Shown here piece by piece: positions 16,638-29,339 of a DNA stretch of 46,495 nt. Source of the stretch: Verrucomicrobiota bacterium (GTDB lineage Bacteria; Pseudomonadota; Gammaproteobacteria; Nevskiales; Nevskiaceae); the NCBI GenBank assembly GCA_903970595.1, contig CAJCJI010000466.1:1-46495 (forward strand), read 5' to 3'. Both the position numbers and the translations under genes were made by a program. The notes beneath the pieces are model-generated. The model had not been told where the DNA came from. It did no database searches and saw only the letters and a program-made list of their open reading frames with translations. The first letter of the stretch is position 1. Each line of letters opens with the position of its first letter.

Positions 16638-18091
16638 AGCGATCTTTGGCACTGCCGCTTGCCTGGATCGGTACCTTGAGCCTGATCGGCTGCACGCTGG
16701 GGCCCAACTACCGGCGCCCGGACCCGCCTTCTGGCTCTGCAGCACCGTTGCCGTCTGCAAGACCGGCCGCCGAATCCACCGATGCCCCCCCTGAGCAGTG
16801 GTGGCGCCTGTACGAGGATCCGGCGCTGGACGCGCTTATACAAAAGGCGTTCGAGGCAAATAGCGACCTTCGCGAAGCCGAGGCAAATCTGGCGGCAGGT
16901 CGAGCCATGCTTGAAGGTGCCCGCGCGGGACTATATCCCTCCACGGAGATGCAGGCCTCAGGCGAACGTAGCAGGGACGCTACGGCTGACGAGATCCTGA
17001 ACCTAACCGGCCGCCGCTCGCAAACGCTATGGCTCTATGACGCGGGCCTGGACGCTTCGTACGAAGTTGATCTATTCGGACGTGTCCGCCGTTCGATCGA
17101 AGCTTCGAAGGCGGATGCCGAAAGCGTTGAGGCTGCCCGCGATACCGTGAAGATCGAGGTCGCGGCCGAGACGGCCAGGGCCTATGCGGAGATTTGTGCC
17201 GTCGGAGAACAGATCGACGTCGCACGCCATTCCCTGGAGGTTGCGGGCAAGCAGCTCGACATTGCGACGAGGCAGCGGGGCGCAGGAGCGGGGACCGACT
17301 TCGAAGTCGTGCGCCAGCAGAATCTGGTGTCGCAAGTGAAGGCAACGCTCCCGCCGTTGGAAGGGCAGCGTCGTGCCGCGCTCGCACAACTGGCCGTCTT
17401 GATTGGGAAGACGCCAGCCGAAGCACCGGTCGAAGTTCTGGCCTGCGTCCAGCCTCCGCAGCTCAAATCCTTGATCCCGATCGGAGACGGTACGGAGTTG
17501 TTGAAGCGCCGACCCGATGTCCGCGAAGCGGATCGACACCTGGCCGCAGCCACGGCCCGGATCGGAGTCGCCAAGGCAGAGCTGTATCCACAAATTCGCC
17601 TGGAAGGCTTCTATGGAGGGACGACACTGGGAGCAGCACCGCACCCCACCCAGATTGCCTCCGGGAATGGCCTGATCTGGGGGCTAGGCCCGAGCATCAG
17701 CTGGAGCTTCCCGAACATGGCTTTGCCGAAAGCGAAACTGCACCAGGCCGACGCCAATCAGGCCGCGGCGGTGGCCAATTTCAATTCGGTGGTGCTTGGG
17801 GCTCTTCAGGAGACCGAACAGGCGCTGGCCAAATACGGCGCAGAACTGGACCGGCGCCAGGCACTCGGCGAGGCGCAGGACGAGGCGGGCCGGGCTTTCA
17901 AGCTTGCGCAAGGGCAGCTGGAGGCCGGGGCCGTCAGCCCCCTGGATTTGCTGACGTCCGAAAACACCTTGGTGTCAGCCGATTCGGCAGTAGCGTCTTC
18001 GGAGTCCGCCTTGGTTCAGGACCAGATCGCGGTTTTCAAGGCCCTCGGAGGCGGCTGGGAACCTCAAAAGATCGAGGTCAGCCAAAAATGA
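16634..18091 (+). CDS. NodT-family outer membrane efflux lipoprotein
   Basis: A 485-residue outer-membrane factor. A lipoprotein signal ends in the lipobox LIGC (C about residue 20), followed by [12 protein letters not shown], the classic start of NodT/OprM-type channels. Two outer_efflux repeats follow, with typical motifs such as [42 protein letters not shown], and [12 protein letters not shown]. It would provide the exit duct for the EmrAB-like pump. Start at 16634 overlaps the pump stop (ATGA), and the stop overlaps cyoE. The upstream open extension is not used. Confidence 0.9.
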   Translation: MKRSLALPLAWIGTLSLIGCTLGPNYRRPDPPSGSAAPLPSARPAAESTDAPPEQWWRLYEDPALDALIQKAFEANSDLREAEANLAAGRAMLEGARAGLYPSTEMQASGERSRDATADEILNLTGRRSQTLWLYDAGLDASYEVDLFGRVRRSIEASKADAESVEAARDTVKIEVAAETARAYAEICAVGEQIDVARHSLEVAGKQLDIATRQRGAGAGTDFEVVRQQNLVSQVKATLPPLEGQRRAALAQLAVLIGKTPAEAPVEVLACVQPPQLKSLIPIGDGTELLKRRPDVREADRHLAAATARIGVAKAELYPQIRLEGFYGGTTLGAAPHPTQIASGNGLIWGLGPSISWSFPNMALPKAKLHQADANQAAAVANFNSVVLGALQETEQALAKYGAELDRRQALGEAQDEAGRAFKLAQGQLEAGAVSPLDLLTSENTLVSADSAVASSESALVQDQIAVFKALGGGWEPQKIEVSQK

Positions 18092-19056
18092 ACGTGGAGC
18101 AGCCGGTATCGCTTAAAGCCCCGCTTTACCGCGGCATAGTTCCGAGTACCGGGAGCGAAGCTCACTTGGGTGTCTGGAGCACGCGCGCCGAGCAAGTCTG
18201 GCGTCGCCTACGGGAGTTGTTCGCGCTCACCAAGCCGCGCGTGGTGTCGCTGATCGTCTTCACGGCGGTATGCGGGATGCTCCTCGCCACGCCTGGGATG
18301 GTGGCTCTGCAGCCCTTGCTGTGCGGCGCCGTCGGCATCGCGCTGGTTGCGGGCTCTGCCGCCGCAATGAACTGCCTGCTCGAACGGCGCATCGATGCCC
18401 GCATGGCGCGTACCCGTACCCGGCCGCTGGTCACGGGGCGGCTTGATGCGCCTGAAGCAGCAGCGTTTGCGCTTGTCTTGGGGGCTGCTGGCCTGGCCCT
18501 GCTGTATACACTCGTCAATCCGCTGACCATGTGGCTGACGCTCGCAACTTTCGTCGGTTACGCGTTCGTGTACACGCTGTTCCTCAAACCGCGTACCCCG
18601 CAGAACATCGTGCTTGGCGGTGCTGCCGGTGCGATGCCGCCCGTCCTGGGCTGGACCGCCGTGACGGGGGAGGTATCCACTGATGCACTGCTGCTGTTTC
18701 TGATCACCTTCGTCTGGACACCACCGCATTTCTGGGCCCTGGCGCTCTATCGCCGCAAGGAATACGCGAAGGCGGAGGTGCCTATGCTGCCGGTAACTCA
18801 CGGCGTGCACCACACCACAGCAAGGGTACTGCTGTATACGCTCGGCCTCTTTGCCATCAGCCTGCTGCCGTTCTGCACAGGTATGAGCGGGCTGGTCTAT
18901 CTTGCCAGCGCGCTGGTGCTGGGCGCCGTCTTCGTGACCTACGCGGTCGTGCTCTACCGCGGCTACAGCGACCGGTTGGCGCGTGCCACCTTCCGCTACT
19001 CGATCGCCTACCTCGCACTGCTGTTCGCCGCCTTACTAGTCGATCACTACCTATGA
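18088..19056 (+). CDS. cyoE: Protoheme IX farnesyltransferase (heme O synthase)
   Basis: A 322-residue UbiA-superfamily membrane enzyme adding a farnesyl group to heme b to make heme [18 protein letters not shown] starts the membrane domain; the prenyl-diphosphate motif is [20 protein letters not shown] (N-x3-E/D-x2-D type), and the second block is [13 protein letters not shown]. About eight or nine hydrophobic spans follow in order. Placement directly before cyoA-cyoD indicates that it supplies heme O to this oxidase. E. coli places cyoE after cyoD; here it is first. The 5' start at 18088 overlaps the efflux lipoprotein stop (ATGA). Confidence 0.92.
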   Translation: MNVEQPVSLKAPLYRGIVPSTGSEAHLGVWSTRAEQVWRRLRELFALTKPRVVSLIVFTAVCGMLLATPGMVALQPLLCGAVGIALVAGSAAAMNCLLERRIDARMARTRTRPLVTGRLDAPEAAAFALVLGAAGLALLYTLVNPLTMWLTLATFVGYAFVYTLFLKPRTPQNIVLGGAAGAMPPVLGWTAVTGEVSTDALLLFLITFVWTPPHFWALALYRRKEYAKAEVPMLPVTHGVHHTTARVLLYTLGLFAISLLPFCTGMSGLVYLASALVLGAVFVTYAVVLYRGYSDRLARATFRYSIAYLALLFAALLVDHYL

Positions 19057-19913
19057 GGGCCCAAATGAAGGCGTTCGTCACCATTCTCGCCTCGCTTGCG
19101 CTTTGCGGCTGCAGCGGCGGCATCTTCGATCCACGCGGACCGGTAGGCGCCGCCGAGCGCATCATCTTGCTCGACTCCCTGGCCATCATGCTGGTGGTGG
19201 GCGTTCCGGTCATCCTGGCTACGCTAGTCTTTGCTTGGTGGTTCCGGGCCTCCAACCCACGGGCCAAGTACCTGCCCCAATGGGTGTACTCCGGCCGGCT
19301 GGAGGTGATTATCTGGGTCATCCCTGCCCTGGTGGTGCTCTTTTTGGGTGGCATCGCCTGGGTTGGGTCACATGACCTGGATCCGTACAAACCATTGCCC
19401 TCCGCCGAAGCTCCGCTGGAAGTGGAGGTGGTGTCACTCGACTGGAAGTGGCTCTTCATCTATCCGCAGCAGGGTGTGGCCAGCGTGAACGAGCTCGTCA
19501 TTCCTGCGAAGCGCTCAGTGCATTTCCGGCTGACCTCCGCCACAGTAATGGACAGCTTCTTTGTGCCGCAGCTCGGCAGCCAGATCTACACAATGGCCGG
19601 GATGGCGACCGAGCTCTACCTGATCGCGGATCAGGAAGGCAACTACCGCGGCCTGTCCGCTCAGTTCAGCGGCGACGGCTTCTCGGACATGCATTTCGAC
19701 GTGCGGGCGGTCTCGGACCAGGACTTCAGCTCCTGGACGACAGCCATCGCTGCAGCAGGTGTCCCGCTCGATCCAGGCGCCTTTCAAACCCTGCTGCGGC
19801 CGGGGAATGATCCAGCCCCGCACTCCTACAGCACAGTGCCACCCGGCCTGTTCGACTCCGTACTGATGCTGCCGATGCGCCCGTCGGCTCCCACTACCAC
19901 ACCGGAAGGCTGA
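19053..19913 (+). CDS. cyoA: Cytochrome bo3 quinol oxidase subunit II
   Basis: A 286-residue subunit II. It has a lipoprotein signal (LALCGC), two membrane hairpin spans ([25 protein letters not shown] and the span starting [13 protein letters not shown]) and a periplasmic cupredoxin domain starting at [13 protein letters not shown]. The segment [14 protein letters not shown] lacks the Cys and His ligands of a CuA centre, which marks a quinol rather than cytochrome c oxidase. The C-terminal COX-aromatic-rich part ends PGLFDSVLM. The start overlaps the cyoE stop; MKAFV at 19065 is an alternative start. Confidence 0.93.
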   Translation: MRAQMKAFVTILASLALCGCSGGIFDPRGPVGAAERIILLDSLAIMLVVGVPVILATLVFAWWFRASNPRAKYLPQWVYSGRLEVIIWVIPALVVLFLGGIAWVGSHDLDPYKPLPSAEAPLEVEVVSLDWKWLFIYPQQGVASVNELVIPAKRSVHFRLTSATVMDSFFVPQLGSQIYTMAGMATELYLIADQEGNYRGLSAQFSGDGFSDMHFDVRAVSDQDFSSWTTAIAAAGVPLDPGAFQTLLRPGNDPAPHSYSTVPPGLFDSVLMLPMRPSAPTTTPEG

Positions 19914-19914
19914 C

Positions 19915-21915
19915 ATGCTCGGAAAACTCACATGGAGCGCGATCCCGCTTCACGAACCGATCCCGCTGATCACTTCATTGGTCGTCGTCCTGCTCATATT
20001 TGGCACATTGGCCCTCATCCTGATTAAGGGCTGGGCCCCGTATTTATGGAAGGAGTGGATTACCAGCGTCGACCACAAGCGCGTGGGCGTGATGTATTTC
20101 CTGCTGGGCTTCGTGATGCTGCTGCGCGGTTTCTCCGATGCCATCATGATGCGCTCCCAGCAGGCCGTCGCCTTCAATTCTCCGGGCTACCTGCCTCCGG
20201 AGCACTACGATCAGATTTTTTCGGCCCACGGCACGATCATGATCTTCTTCGTGGCGATGCCGTTCATGATTGGACTGATGAACTTCGTAGTGCCCCTTCA
20301 GATCGGCGCTCGCGACGTTGCCTTCCCCACCTTGAATTCGGTCAGCCTATGGTTGACGGCCTCGGGCGTCCTCCTGGTCAATCTTTCCCTTGGAATCGGC
20401 GAGTTTTCAAAGACCGGCTGGCTAGCCTATCCGCCGCTTTCCGAGCTCCGCTTCTCCCCCGGTGTAGGCGTCGACTATTACCTCTGGTCGCTCCAGATCT
20501 CTGGGGTCGGGACCTTGATGTCGGGCATCAATCTGGTCACTACGATCCTGAAGATGCGTGCGCCGGGCATGGCCTATACCAGGATGCCGGTGTTTACCTG
20601 GACGGCCCTGGCATCCAACCTGCTGATTGTCGCCGCTTTCCCGATCCTGACCGCGACCTTCGCCATGCTGCTGCTGGACCGCTACCTCGGTTTCCATTTC
20701 TTCACCAACGAGGCCGGCGGTAACCCGATGATGTACATCAACCTGATCTGGGCCTGGGGACACCCGGAGGTGTACATCCTGATCCTTCCAGCATTCGGCG
20801 TGTTCTCGGAGGTGATCTCCACTTTCTCGAGCAAAGCGCTCTTCGGCTACCGCTCCATGGTGGTCGCCACCATGGTGATTTGCGTGCTGTCGTTCCTGGT
20901 GTGGCTGCACCACTTCTTCACCATGGGCGCCGGCGCGGACGTCAACGGCTTCTTCGGCATCATGACCATGATCATCGCCGTGCCGACTGGCGTGAAGGTG
21001 TTCAACTGGCTGTTTACGATGTACGGAGGTCGGATCCGCTTCCAGGTGCCGGTGCTGTGGGCCATCGGCTTCATGGTGACCTTCGTGATCGGCGGCATCA
21101 CCGGCGTCCTGATGGCGGTACCGCCAGCGGATTTCGTGCTGCACAACAGCCTGTTCCTGATTGCGCACTTCCACAACGTCATCATCGGCGGCGTGGTGTA
21201 CGGCGCCTTCGCCGGCTACACCTACTGGTTCCCCAAGGTCTTCGGGTTCAAGCTCCATGAAGGCTGGGGCAAGGCGGCGTTCTGGTTCTGGTTCGTCGGG
21301 TTCTATGTCGCCTTTCTGCCGCTCTACGCCCTTGGCGGGATGGGCATGACGCGGCGCATGCAGCACTACGACGTGCCGGAATGGCATCCGCTGCTGCTTG
21401 TGGCTGCCGGGGGCGCCTTACTGATCCTGTGCGGCATCGCCTGCCATATCGCCCAGTTGGTCGTCAGCATCCGAGCTCGGCGCAGCCTGGCGGATGTCAC
21501 CGGCGACCCCTGGGACGGCCGTACGCTGGAATGGATCACCGCCTCACCTCCACCCCCCTTCAATTTCGCTGTCTTGCCTGACGTCAAGGGTGAGGAGGCG
21601 TACTGGGGCATGAAGCAAAAAGCTTTGGCCGCCGGCCAGTTGGTCAAGGAGCCGGACTATGAGGACATCGAAATGCCCCGCAACACCGCCACCGGCTTCG
21701 TGACCGCCTTCTTCGCCACCATCACCGGGTTTTCGGCGATCTGGCACATCTGGTGGTTGGTCTGCCTGGGCTTGCTGGGCGCGCTGCTCACCTTCCTGCT
21801 CTTTGCCTGGCGCAAGGAGGACGAGTACCTCATTCCGGCGACGGAGGTGGCGCGGCTGGATCGCGAACGCCGCAGGGTCCGCAGCGACGCCATAGCCGCC
21901 AGGGGCATCGCATGA
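19915..21915 (+). CDS. cyoB: Cytochrome bo3 quinol oxidase subunit I
   Basis: The 666-residue catalytic heme-copper subunit. Quinol-site residues of the E. coli enzyme are conserved: R71 and D75 in [11 protein letters not shown]97 and Q100 in PPEHYDQIF, and the heme b ligand H105. The binuclear centre shows [14 protein letters not shown] (cross-linked His-Tyr), WLHHFFTMG (two copper His) and [11 protein letters not shown] (heme ligands). Length matches the family (663 in E. coli, from memory). It reduces O2 to water while pumping protons across the inner membrane. It begins one base after the cyoA stop codon. Confidence 0.96.
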   Translation: MLGKLTWSAIPLHEPIPLITSLVVVLLIFGTLALILIKGWAPYLWKEWITSVDHKRVGVMYFLLGFVMLLRGFSDAIMMRSQQAVAFNSPGYLPPEHYDQIFSAHGTIMIFFVAMPFMIGLMNFVVPLQIGARDVAFPTLNSVSLWLTASGVLLVNLSLGIGEFSKTGWLAYPPLSELRFSPGVGVDYYLWSLQISGVGTLMSGINLVTTILKMRAPGMAYTRMPVFTWTALASNLLIVAAFPILTATFAMLLLDRYLGFHFFTNEAGGNPMMYINLIWAWGHPEVYILILPAFGVFSEVISTFSSKALFGYRSMVVATMVICVLSFLVWLHHFFTMGAGADVNGFFGIMTMIIAVPTGVKVFNWLFTMYGGRIRFQVPVLWAIGFMVTFVIGGITGVLMAVPPADFVLHNSLFLIAHFHNVIIGGVVYGAFAGYTYWFPKVFGFKLHEGWGKAAFWFWFVGFYVAFLPLYALGGMGMTRRMQHYDVPEWHPLLLVAAGGALLILCGIACHIAQLVVSIRARRSLADVTGDPWDGRTLEWITASPPPPFNFAVLPDVKGEEAYWGMKQKALAAGQLVKEPDYEDIEMPRNTATGFVTAFFATITGFSAIWHIWWLVCLGLLGALLTFLLFAWRKEDEYLIPATEVARLDRERRRVRSDAIAARGIA

Positions 21916-22568
21916 GCACAATTGCCTCCGAAATGCCAGTCATCGGCGACCCCCACCGGCTGGGGCGCTACGGTGCCGGACCTGAGCCGGCCGATCGTGG
22001 ACCTGCCCCCAAGCGGGTCGTCGTGGGCTATGGATTCTGGATCTTCCTGATCTCCGATTTCGTGATGTTCTCGGGCTTTTTCGCGGCCTTTGCCGTGCTC
22101 GGGAGCGCGACGGCAGATGGCCCGTCCGGCCGGGACATCTTCGACATTCACAATGTAGCTATTGAGACCGCGTGCCTGCTGCTCTCCAGCTTCGCCTGCG
22201 GCATGGCGAGCATTGCAGTCGAGGGTCGAAGAACGCTGCCCGCGCAATTCTGGCTGGTGATCACCGCGACGCTGGGCCTGGCCTTCCTGGTTCTGGAGAT
22301 CCACGAGTTCATCGGGCTCATCGCGCAGGGCGACGGCCCCCAGCGCAGCGCCTTTCTCTCTGCGTTCTTCACCCTGGTGGGTTGCCATGGATTGCACGTA
22401 ACCGTCGGCCTCCTGTGGCTGCTGACCATGATGGCCCAGATTTCGACCATTGGCCTAGCCCCCAACGTCATCAGGCGCTTGCGCTGTTTCAGCCTGTTCT
22501 GGCACGCCCTCGACATCATCTGGGTAGCCGTCTTCACCGTGGTCTATTTAATTGGAGTTGGCAAATGA
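21912..22568 (+). CDS. cyoC: Cytochrome bo3 quinol oxidase subunit III
   Basis: A 218-residue, five-span subunit III. The spans begin at [21 protein letters not shown], and the family block [15 protein letters not shown] and [20 protein letters not shown] are clear. It stabilises subunit I and its proton-pumping path. The start overlaps the cyoB stop (ATGA); the longer frame open from 21753 lies within cyoB and is rejected. Confidence 0.94.
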   Translation: MSTIASEMPVIGDPHRLGRYGAGPEPADRGPAPKRVVVGYGFWIFLISDFVMFSGFFAAFAVLGSATADGPSGRDIFDIHNVAIETACLLLSSFACGMASIAVEGRRTLPAQFWLVITATLGLAFLVLEIHEFIGLIAQGDGPQRSAFLSAFFTLVGCHGLHVTVGLLWLLTMMAQISTIGLAPNVIRRLRCFSLFWHALDIIWVAVFTVVYLIGVGK

Positions 22569-22966
22569 GCGGACAGCACGAAGCGGAATGGGGCGGCGAA
22601 GTAGCGCCCGGCGACGAGCACAAGGTCGACAGCGGCGCATCGGCGGGCGTCCGAGGTTATCTGATTGGCTTCGCCCTCTCTTCGCTACTCACCGCGGCTT
22701 CCTTCGGCATCGTTGGCACCACGCTGATTTGGGCCCCGGGCATTCCAGTTGCGCTGGCGGTGTTTGCGGTGGCCCAAATGGGGGTGCATCTGGTGTTCTT
22801 CCTGCACGTCAGCAGCGGCCCCGACAACACCAACAACATCCTGGCCCTTGCCTTCGGCGTGATGGTCGTCGCCATCGTCATCTCAGGCTCTCTGTGGATC
22901 ATGTACCACCTGAACCAGAACATGATGCCGATGAATACGATCACCGACCTCCACTTACAACACTGA
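22565..22966 (+). CDS. cyoD: Cytochrome bo3 quinol oxidase subunit IV
   Basis: A 133-residue subunit IV with three spans, including YLIGFALSSLLTAASFGIV, a second span with AQMGVHLVFFLHV, and VMVVAIVISGSLWIMYHLN followed by the MMP motif typical of CyoD. It is the last gene of the operon and overlaps cyoC by four bases (ATGA). The N-terminus (before about residue 28) is long and acidic compared with E. coli. Confidence 0.92.
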   Translation: MSGQHEAEWGGEVAPGDEHKVDSGASAGVRGYLIGFALSSLLTAASFGIVGTTLIWAPGIPVALAVFAVAQMGVHLVFFLHVSSGPDNTNNILALAFGVMVVAIVISGSLWIMYHLNQNMMPMNTITDLHLQH

Positions 22967-23057
22967 GAAGAGTAGCCTAACTGGCGGCCGGCGTGCTTTG
23001 AGGTGCGCAGGCCGCTGATCGCCCCCCAGCAATCCAAACAGTATCGGAGACATGCAC

Positions 23058-23882
23058 ATGGCAACGATCATCACCAAAGACGGCGTTCAGATCTTTTATA
23101 AGGACTGGGGCAAGGGCCAGCCCATCGTCTTCCACCACGGCTGGCCGCTCAGCTCCGACGACTGGGACACGCAGATGCTGTTCTTCCTGCAGCAGGGCTA
23201 CCGCGTCATCGGCTTCGACCGCCGCGGCCATGGGCGTTCGAGCCAGGTGTGGGACGGGCACGACATGGATCACTATGCCGCCGATGCGGCCGCGGTGGTC
23301 GACCATCTGGATCTGCGCAATGCCGTCCACATTGGCCATTCCACCGGCGGCGGCGAAGTCGCCTGCTATGTCGCGCGTTACGGCAAAGGTCGGGTGGCCA
23401 AGGCCGTGCTGGTTTCCGCCGTACCACCGCTGATGGTGCAGACACCGGCCAACCCCGGTGGCCTGCCGATCTCCGCATTTGACGGGCTGCGCTCCGCCCT
23501 GGCTGCCAACCGTGCACAGTTCTTCCGCGATGTGCCTTCAGGCCCCTTCTATGGCTTCAACCGGCCAGGCGCGAAGGTGCAGGAGGGCGTGATCCAGAAC
23601 TGGTGGCGTCAGGGCATGATGGGCGGCGCCAAGGCGCACTACGACGGCATCAAGGCGTTCTCCGAAACCGATTTCACAGAAGATCTCAAGCGAATCGAGG
23701 TGCCGACGCTGGTGATGCACGGCGACGACGACCAGATCGTTCCCTACAAGGATGCCGCCTTGCTCTCGGTCAAGCTGGTGAAGAACGGCACCCTGAAGAT
23801 CTATCCCGGCTTCCCGCACGGCATGCTTACCACCCATGCCGACGTGATCAATCAGGATCTCCTGGCTTTCATCAAGGGCTGA
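23058..23882 (+). CDS. Alpha/beta hydrolase (non-heme chloroperoxidase/esterase type)
   Basis: A 274-residue alpha/beta hydrolase of the cofactor-free haloperoxidase/arylesterase group. It begins [22 protein letters not shown], has the oxyanion motif [11 protein letters not shown], nucleophile elbow GHSTGGGE, acid residue in HGDDDQIVP, and His in GFPHGM. No signal peptide, so cytoplasmic. The Met at 23058 is preferred to that at 23052 because GGAG is eight bases upstream. It follows cyoD by 91 bases and may belong to the same transcript. Confidence 0.86.
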   Translation: MATIITKDGVQIFYKDWGKGQPIVFHHGWPLSSDDWDTQMLFFLQQGYRVIGFDRRGHGRSSQVWDGHDMDHYAADAAAVVDHLDLRNAVHIGHSTGGGEVACYVARYGKGRVAKAVLVSAVPPLMVQTPANPGGLPISAFDGLRSALAANRAQFFRDVPSGPFYGFNRPGAKVQEGVIQNWWRQGMMGGAKAHYDGIKAFSETDFTEDLKRIEVPTLVMHGDDDQIVPYKDAALLSVKLVKNGTLKIYPGFPHGMLTTHADVINQDLLAFIKG

Positions 23883-23937
23883 CACGCGGCTGCGCACCGC
23901 CAACGGAAGTCGGGTTTCAAATCCGCACTGAGATTCC

Positions 23938-26050
<2,113 letters not shown>

Positions 26051-26066
26051 CGGTCAAACGATCCTT

Positions 26067-26267
26067 ATGCAAATCGTACTCAATGGTGTACAGACGCCCT
26101 TAGCGGATGATGTCACGCTGAGCGATCTCATTGAGCAGCTCCGCCTGAACGGACAGCGGCTGGCGATCGAACTCAACGGCGACATCGTGCCGCGCAGCCG
26201 CTGGCCGGAGGTGCATCTGAACGCCGGTGACCGCGCGGAGATCGTGCGCGCCATCGGCGGCGGTTGA
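26067..26267 (+). CDS. thiS: Sulfur carrier protein ThiS
   Basis: A 66-residue ubiquitin-fold protein that carries thiocarboxylate sulfur to thiazole synthase. It begins MQIVLNGVQ and ends in the required diglycine (VRAIGGG). It sits 16 bases after thiC and before thiG, the usual thi gene order. Confidence 0.93.
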   Translation: MQIVLNGVQTPLADDVTLSDLIEQLRLNGQRLAIELNGDIVPRSRWPEVHLNAGDRAEIVRAIGGG

Positions 26268-26290
26268 GCCGCCACCACCCAATCCTTCAT

Positions 26291-26310
26291 CGGGCCGCCC
26301 TCGCGGCCCG
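26291..26310. repeat. Perfect hairpin between thiS and thiG
   Basis: CGGGCCGC, loop CCTC, GCGGCCCG gives an 8-bp all-GC stem in the 64-base spacer. No T-tract follows, so it is more likely an mRNA stability or partial attenuation hairpin than a full terminator. Confidence 0.6.
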
Positions 26311-26331
26311 CTCGTTGCCAGGACAGAAGCC

Positions 26332-27129
<798 letters not shown>

Positions 27130-27224
27130 GCTCCGGGAAAGAGCATGCGAGCCATTCAATCGCATCGAGCCCCCGCGGCGGCGGCTCACTGAGCCCTGCC
27201 GCCGGGCGCGCGCTTGAGGGGAGT

Positions 27225-27956
27225 ATGTCGGTGCCTGCTATGTTGCCACCTGACTCAATTCCCTCTGGCCTATGGATGGTCGGGAATATGGCCCTCGCGC
27301 TACTGCTAGGCTGGGTGGTCGGTTACGAACGCTATTCCAGCGGACGTGCCGCTGGCAGCCAGGTGTATTGCCTGGTGTGCTCTACCTCCTGCGCCGTGAC
27401 CCTGGTGGCTGGTTATCCGTCTTTATGGTATTGGGGCAGTGTCCACGACGGCAACGCCGATCCCACCCGGGTGGTCAACGCCATCCTGACCGGCATCGGC
27501 TTTCTCGGCGCGGGCATCATCGTCCAGACCGGGATCAGCGTCCGCGGACTGACGACGGCGGCTTCAATCTGGGGTTCGGCTGCCATCGGAATCTTGGTGG
27601 GCACCGGCTTCTATCTGCCCGCCATTGGCCTTGCTGTTTTATTCGTGGCGAGTATGGTCGTCGTGCCCAAAGTCAACCGCCACCTGCCGGCGCGATCCGC
27701 CATCAGGGGAACACTTCGCTTTCGCGAGGGCCATAAACCGCAGACCGAGCTGATTCAGCACTTCCTCAGTCAGCGCGGCCTGCGGGTTCCGCCGGACAGC
27801 CTCAGCGTGCTCTACGATGGCAGAAGCTTTGAAGTGCAGTGCTTAATATTCGCTCGCGCCATGGGTCAGACCAATGTAATCGATGCAATCTCTCGGGAAC
27901 TGGCAGAAATCGCCAACCTGGAAAGCTTCACGGTGACGCACTCCAGCCGGGCCTGA
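27225..27956 (+). CDS. MgtC/SapB-family membrane protein
   Basis: A 243-residue protein with the MgtC N-terminal membrane domain: WMVGNMALALLLGWVVGYERYSSGRAAG, VVNAILTGIGFLGAGIIVQ and GLTTAASIWGSAAIGILVGTGFYLPAIG. The soluble C-terminal ACT-like part begins about residue 160. These proteins affect survival under Mg2+ limitation or acidic conditions in some bacteria. GAGGGGAG lies about five bases before the ATG. It follows thiG with 95 bases between them; a functional link with thiamine is not known. Confidence 0.85.
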   Translation: MSVPAMLPPDSIPSGLWMVGNMALALLLGWVVGYERYSSGRAAGSQVYCLVCSTSCAVTLVAGYPSLWYWGSVHDGNADPTRVVNAILTGIGFLGAGIIVQTGISVRGLTTAASIWGSAAIGILVGTGFYLPAIGLAVLFVASMVVVPKVNRHLPARSAIRGTLRFREGHKPQTELIQHFLSQRGLRVPPDSLSVLYDGRSFEVQCLIFARAMGQTNVIDAISRELAEIANLESFTVTHSSRA

Positions 27957-28111
27957 GTTGACCCACACTAATCCTCGGATAGTCGGCGTTGAATTCCTCC
28001 GCAGCTGCCGCTCGTCAGCGGCTGCTTTCAAGCCGAGAGCGGCCGGTTAAATGACCGAGCGCGCCAACACCGGTCATTCGTTCAGGTATAAGAGCAGGAG
28101 GTGAATCGGCC

Positions 28112-28133
28112 CTCGCGGGCATAAGCCCGTGAG
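28112..28133. repeat. Strong stem-loop in a gene-free spacer
   Basis: CTCGCGGGC, loop ATAA, GCCCGTGAG pairs over nine positions with one G-U. The gap from 27957 to 28156 contains nothing else recognisable and separates the thi/mgtC block from decayed mobilization-region genes. No T-tract follows. Confidence 0.5.
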
Positions 28134-28156
28134 AGCGTCACCAGCATCGCTCCCCG

Positions 28157-28495
28157 TCAACTTCCTGGGCCGACGCGTCGGTGAGGCAATCGAAAAGATC
28201 GGCCTGCAGGTCGATATCGGCGGTCAGGGCTGCTTAAGGTTTCGTAAAGGTCGGCATCGCCCTCGTGGAGGATCGGCAGCTCGTACTCCCCATCCCGCAA
28301 TTTGTGGGCCCGCTACTCCGCCAGCTGGCATTCCTCGATCGCCCGGATCGCCTGCGGCCTTTTCTGCCGGCCGCGCCGCACCTTGTAGCCCTGCGCCACC
28401 AGCGCCGCATCGACGGCCTCCGGCATCGCCAAATGCAGCACGAAGCGTCGATCCGGACCCCGACCGGCGCGCTCCGGCACGCCGAAGTGATCCAC
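28157..28495 (-). pseudogene. Decayed gene with an in-frame amber codon
   Basis: On the minus strand a frame starting at a GTG (28495) reads a protein-like sequence (GVPERAGRGPDRRFVLHLAM, then VDAALVAQGYKVRRGRQKRP) up to a TAG at 28313-28315. It continues in the same frame for 51 protein-like codons (KLRDGEYELPILHEGDADLY) to a TGA at 28157. A second frame on the same strand, from an ATG at 28809 preceded by AAAGGG, may be the gene's 5' part after a frameshift. No family recognised. A decayed gene is the simplest reading. Confidence 0.35.
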
Positions 28496-28499
28496 TCAA

Positions 28500-29048
28500 A
28501 CAGCGCCGGCGCGGAAACCTGGTGAACTACTGGAGCCGCCGGCCGGGGACATGGAAAGTCGGCCGACATCCCGGCCGCATCGCCAAGACCGTGACGCATT
28601 GCCTGGAACGGGGCTGGCAGAGCAAGGGCAAAGACCTGTCGGCCGAGCTTACGGGGATCGCCGGGAAACTGCTGGGCCATGCGCCACCGCAGCAGGTCGC
28701 GCTCGGCGATCTGGTGCAACGCCGCTTCCTGCAAAGCCAGCAGACCGCTGCCGGCATCGGCGTGGTCCGCGGTCCAGACGTTGCCCCTGTGCTGATGTTC
28801 GTGGTCCATATCCCTTTCCCCGGTGCCAGTTTCCCTTGGCGCCGATGCTGCGAAAGTCAAAGTGGGACACGGCAAGGCGTGCGCAGTGCGCCAGCAGCGG
28901 CCGATCGAACAGCAATCGCGTGCACTCGATTGGCAACTGCCCCGCGGCGGGTGACAAGTCGCCCAAAAGACTTGCACAGCGTCATCTTGACCGCCGTGGC
29001 ACGGCGCGTTACCTCTCGACGTCTGCAACGGATCATTCGAGCTGCGAT
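28500..29048. other. No intact gene; decayed leftward reading frame
   Basis: The minus-strand frame from 28809 (starts MDHEHQHRGNVWTADHADAG) is the only one here with a plausible ribosome-binding site. It has no recognised domain and runs into out-of-frame sequence near 28500. Plus-strand frames across this stretch have poor composition. Nothing else is seen. Confidence 0.35.
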
Positions 29049-29339
29049 ATGGAACGTCTCCTGCCCGTGTGGTGCTGTGCCAGCTTGGTCGTCGGCACAG
29101 CCGGCGCCGAACCTGTCCATGTTGACCCGGAAGCGGGCTGCTTCGGAGCCTCGACGCGCTACAACTGGCGCGGGTGCTGTCCGATGCTGGCGCCCGGAAT
29201 CGGAGCGGAATTGACGGAGGTGGTCTACTGGCGCGCTGTCGGCGACTATCATTCGCACGCCCCGCGCCTGAATCGAGCCTATGCCAGGCAAGTGTGGATG
29301 CGATATCTGCAGCAGATCGCAATCGGTGACCCGCCATGA
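29049..29339 (+). CDS. Hypothetical exported small Cys-containing protein
   Basis: A 96-residue protein with a likely signal peptide (MERLLPVWCCASLVVGTAGA) and a compact mature part including CFGASTRYNWRGCCPMLAPG and a DYHSHAPRLN segment. No family is recognised with confidence. The stop overlaps the next start in an ATGA junction, which suggests two coupled genes. It lies in the mobilization region upstream of oriT, so a role in conjugation or the envelope is possible but unproven. Confidence 0.4.
   Translation: MERLLPVWCCASLVVGTAGAEPVHVDPEAGCFGASTRYNWRGCCPMLAPGIGAELTEVVYWRAVGDYHSHAPRLNRAYARQVWMRYLQQIAIGDPP

Noticed and set aside
17194-18087. Upstream 298-codon extension of the cyoE frame
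   Set aside because: Lies inside the outer-membrane factor gene in another frame; the ATG at 18088 with ATGA overlap is the proper start.
20422-21387. 321-codon minus-strand frame over cyoB
   Set aside because: Antisense to the catalytic oxidase subunit; His/Asp-rich shadow.
29049-29339. TraU/PFL_4710-type conjugation protein
   Set aside because: The exported Cys-containing frame in a mobilization context suggested this, but conserved blocks of those families are not visible.
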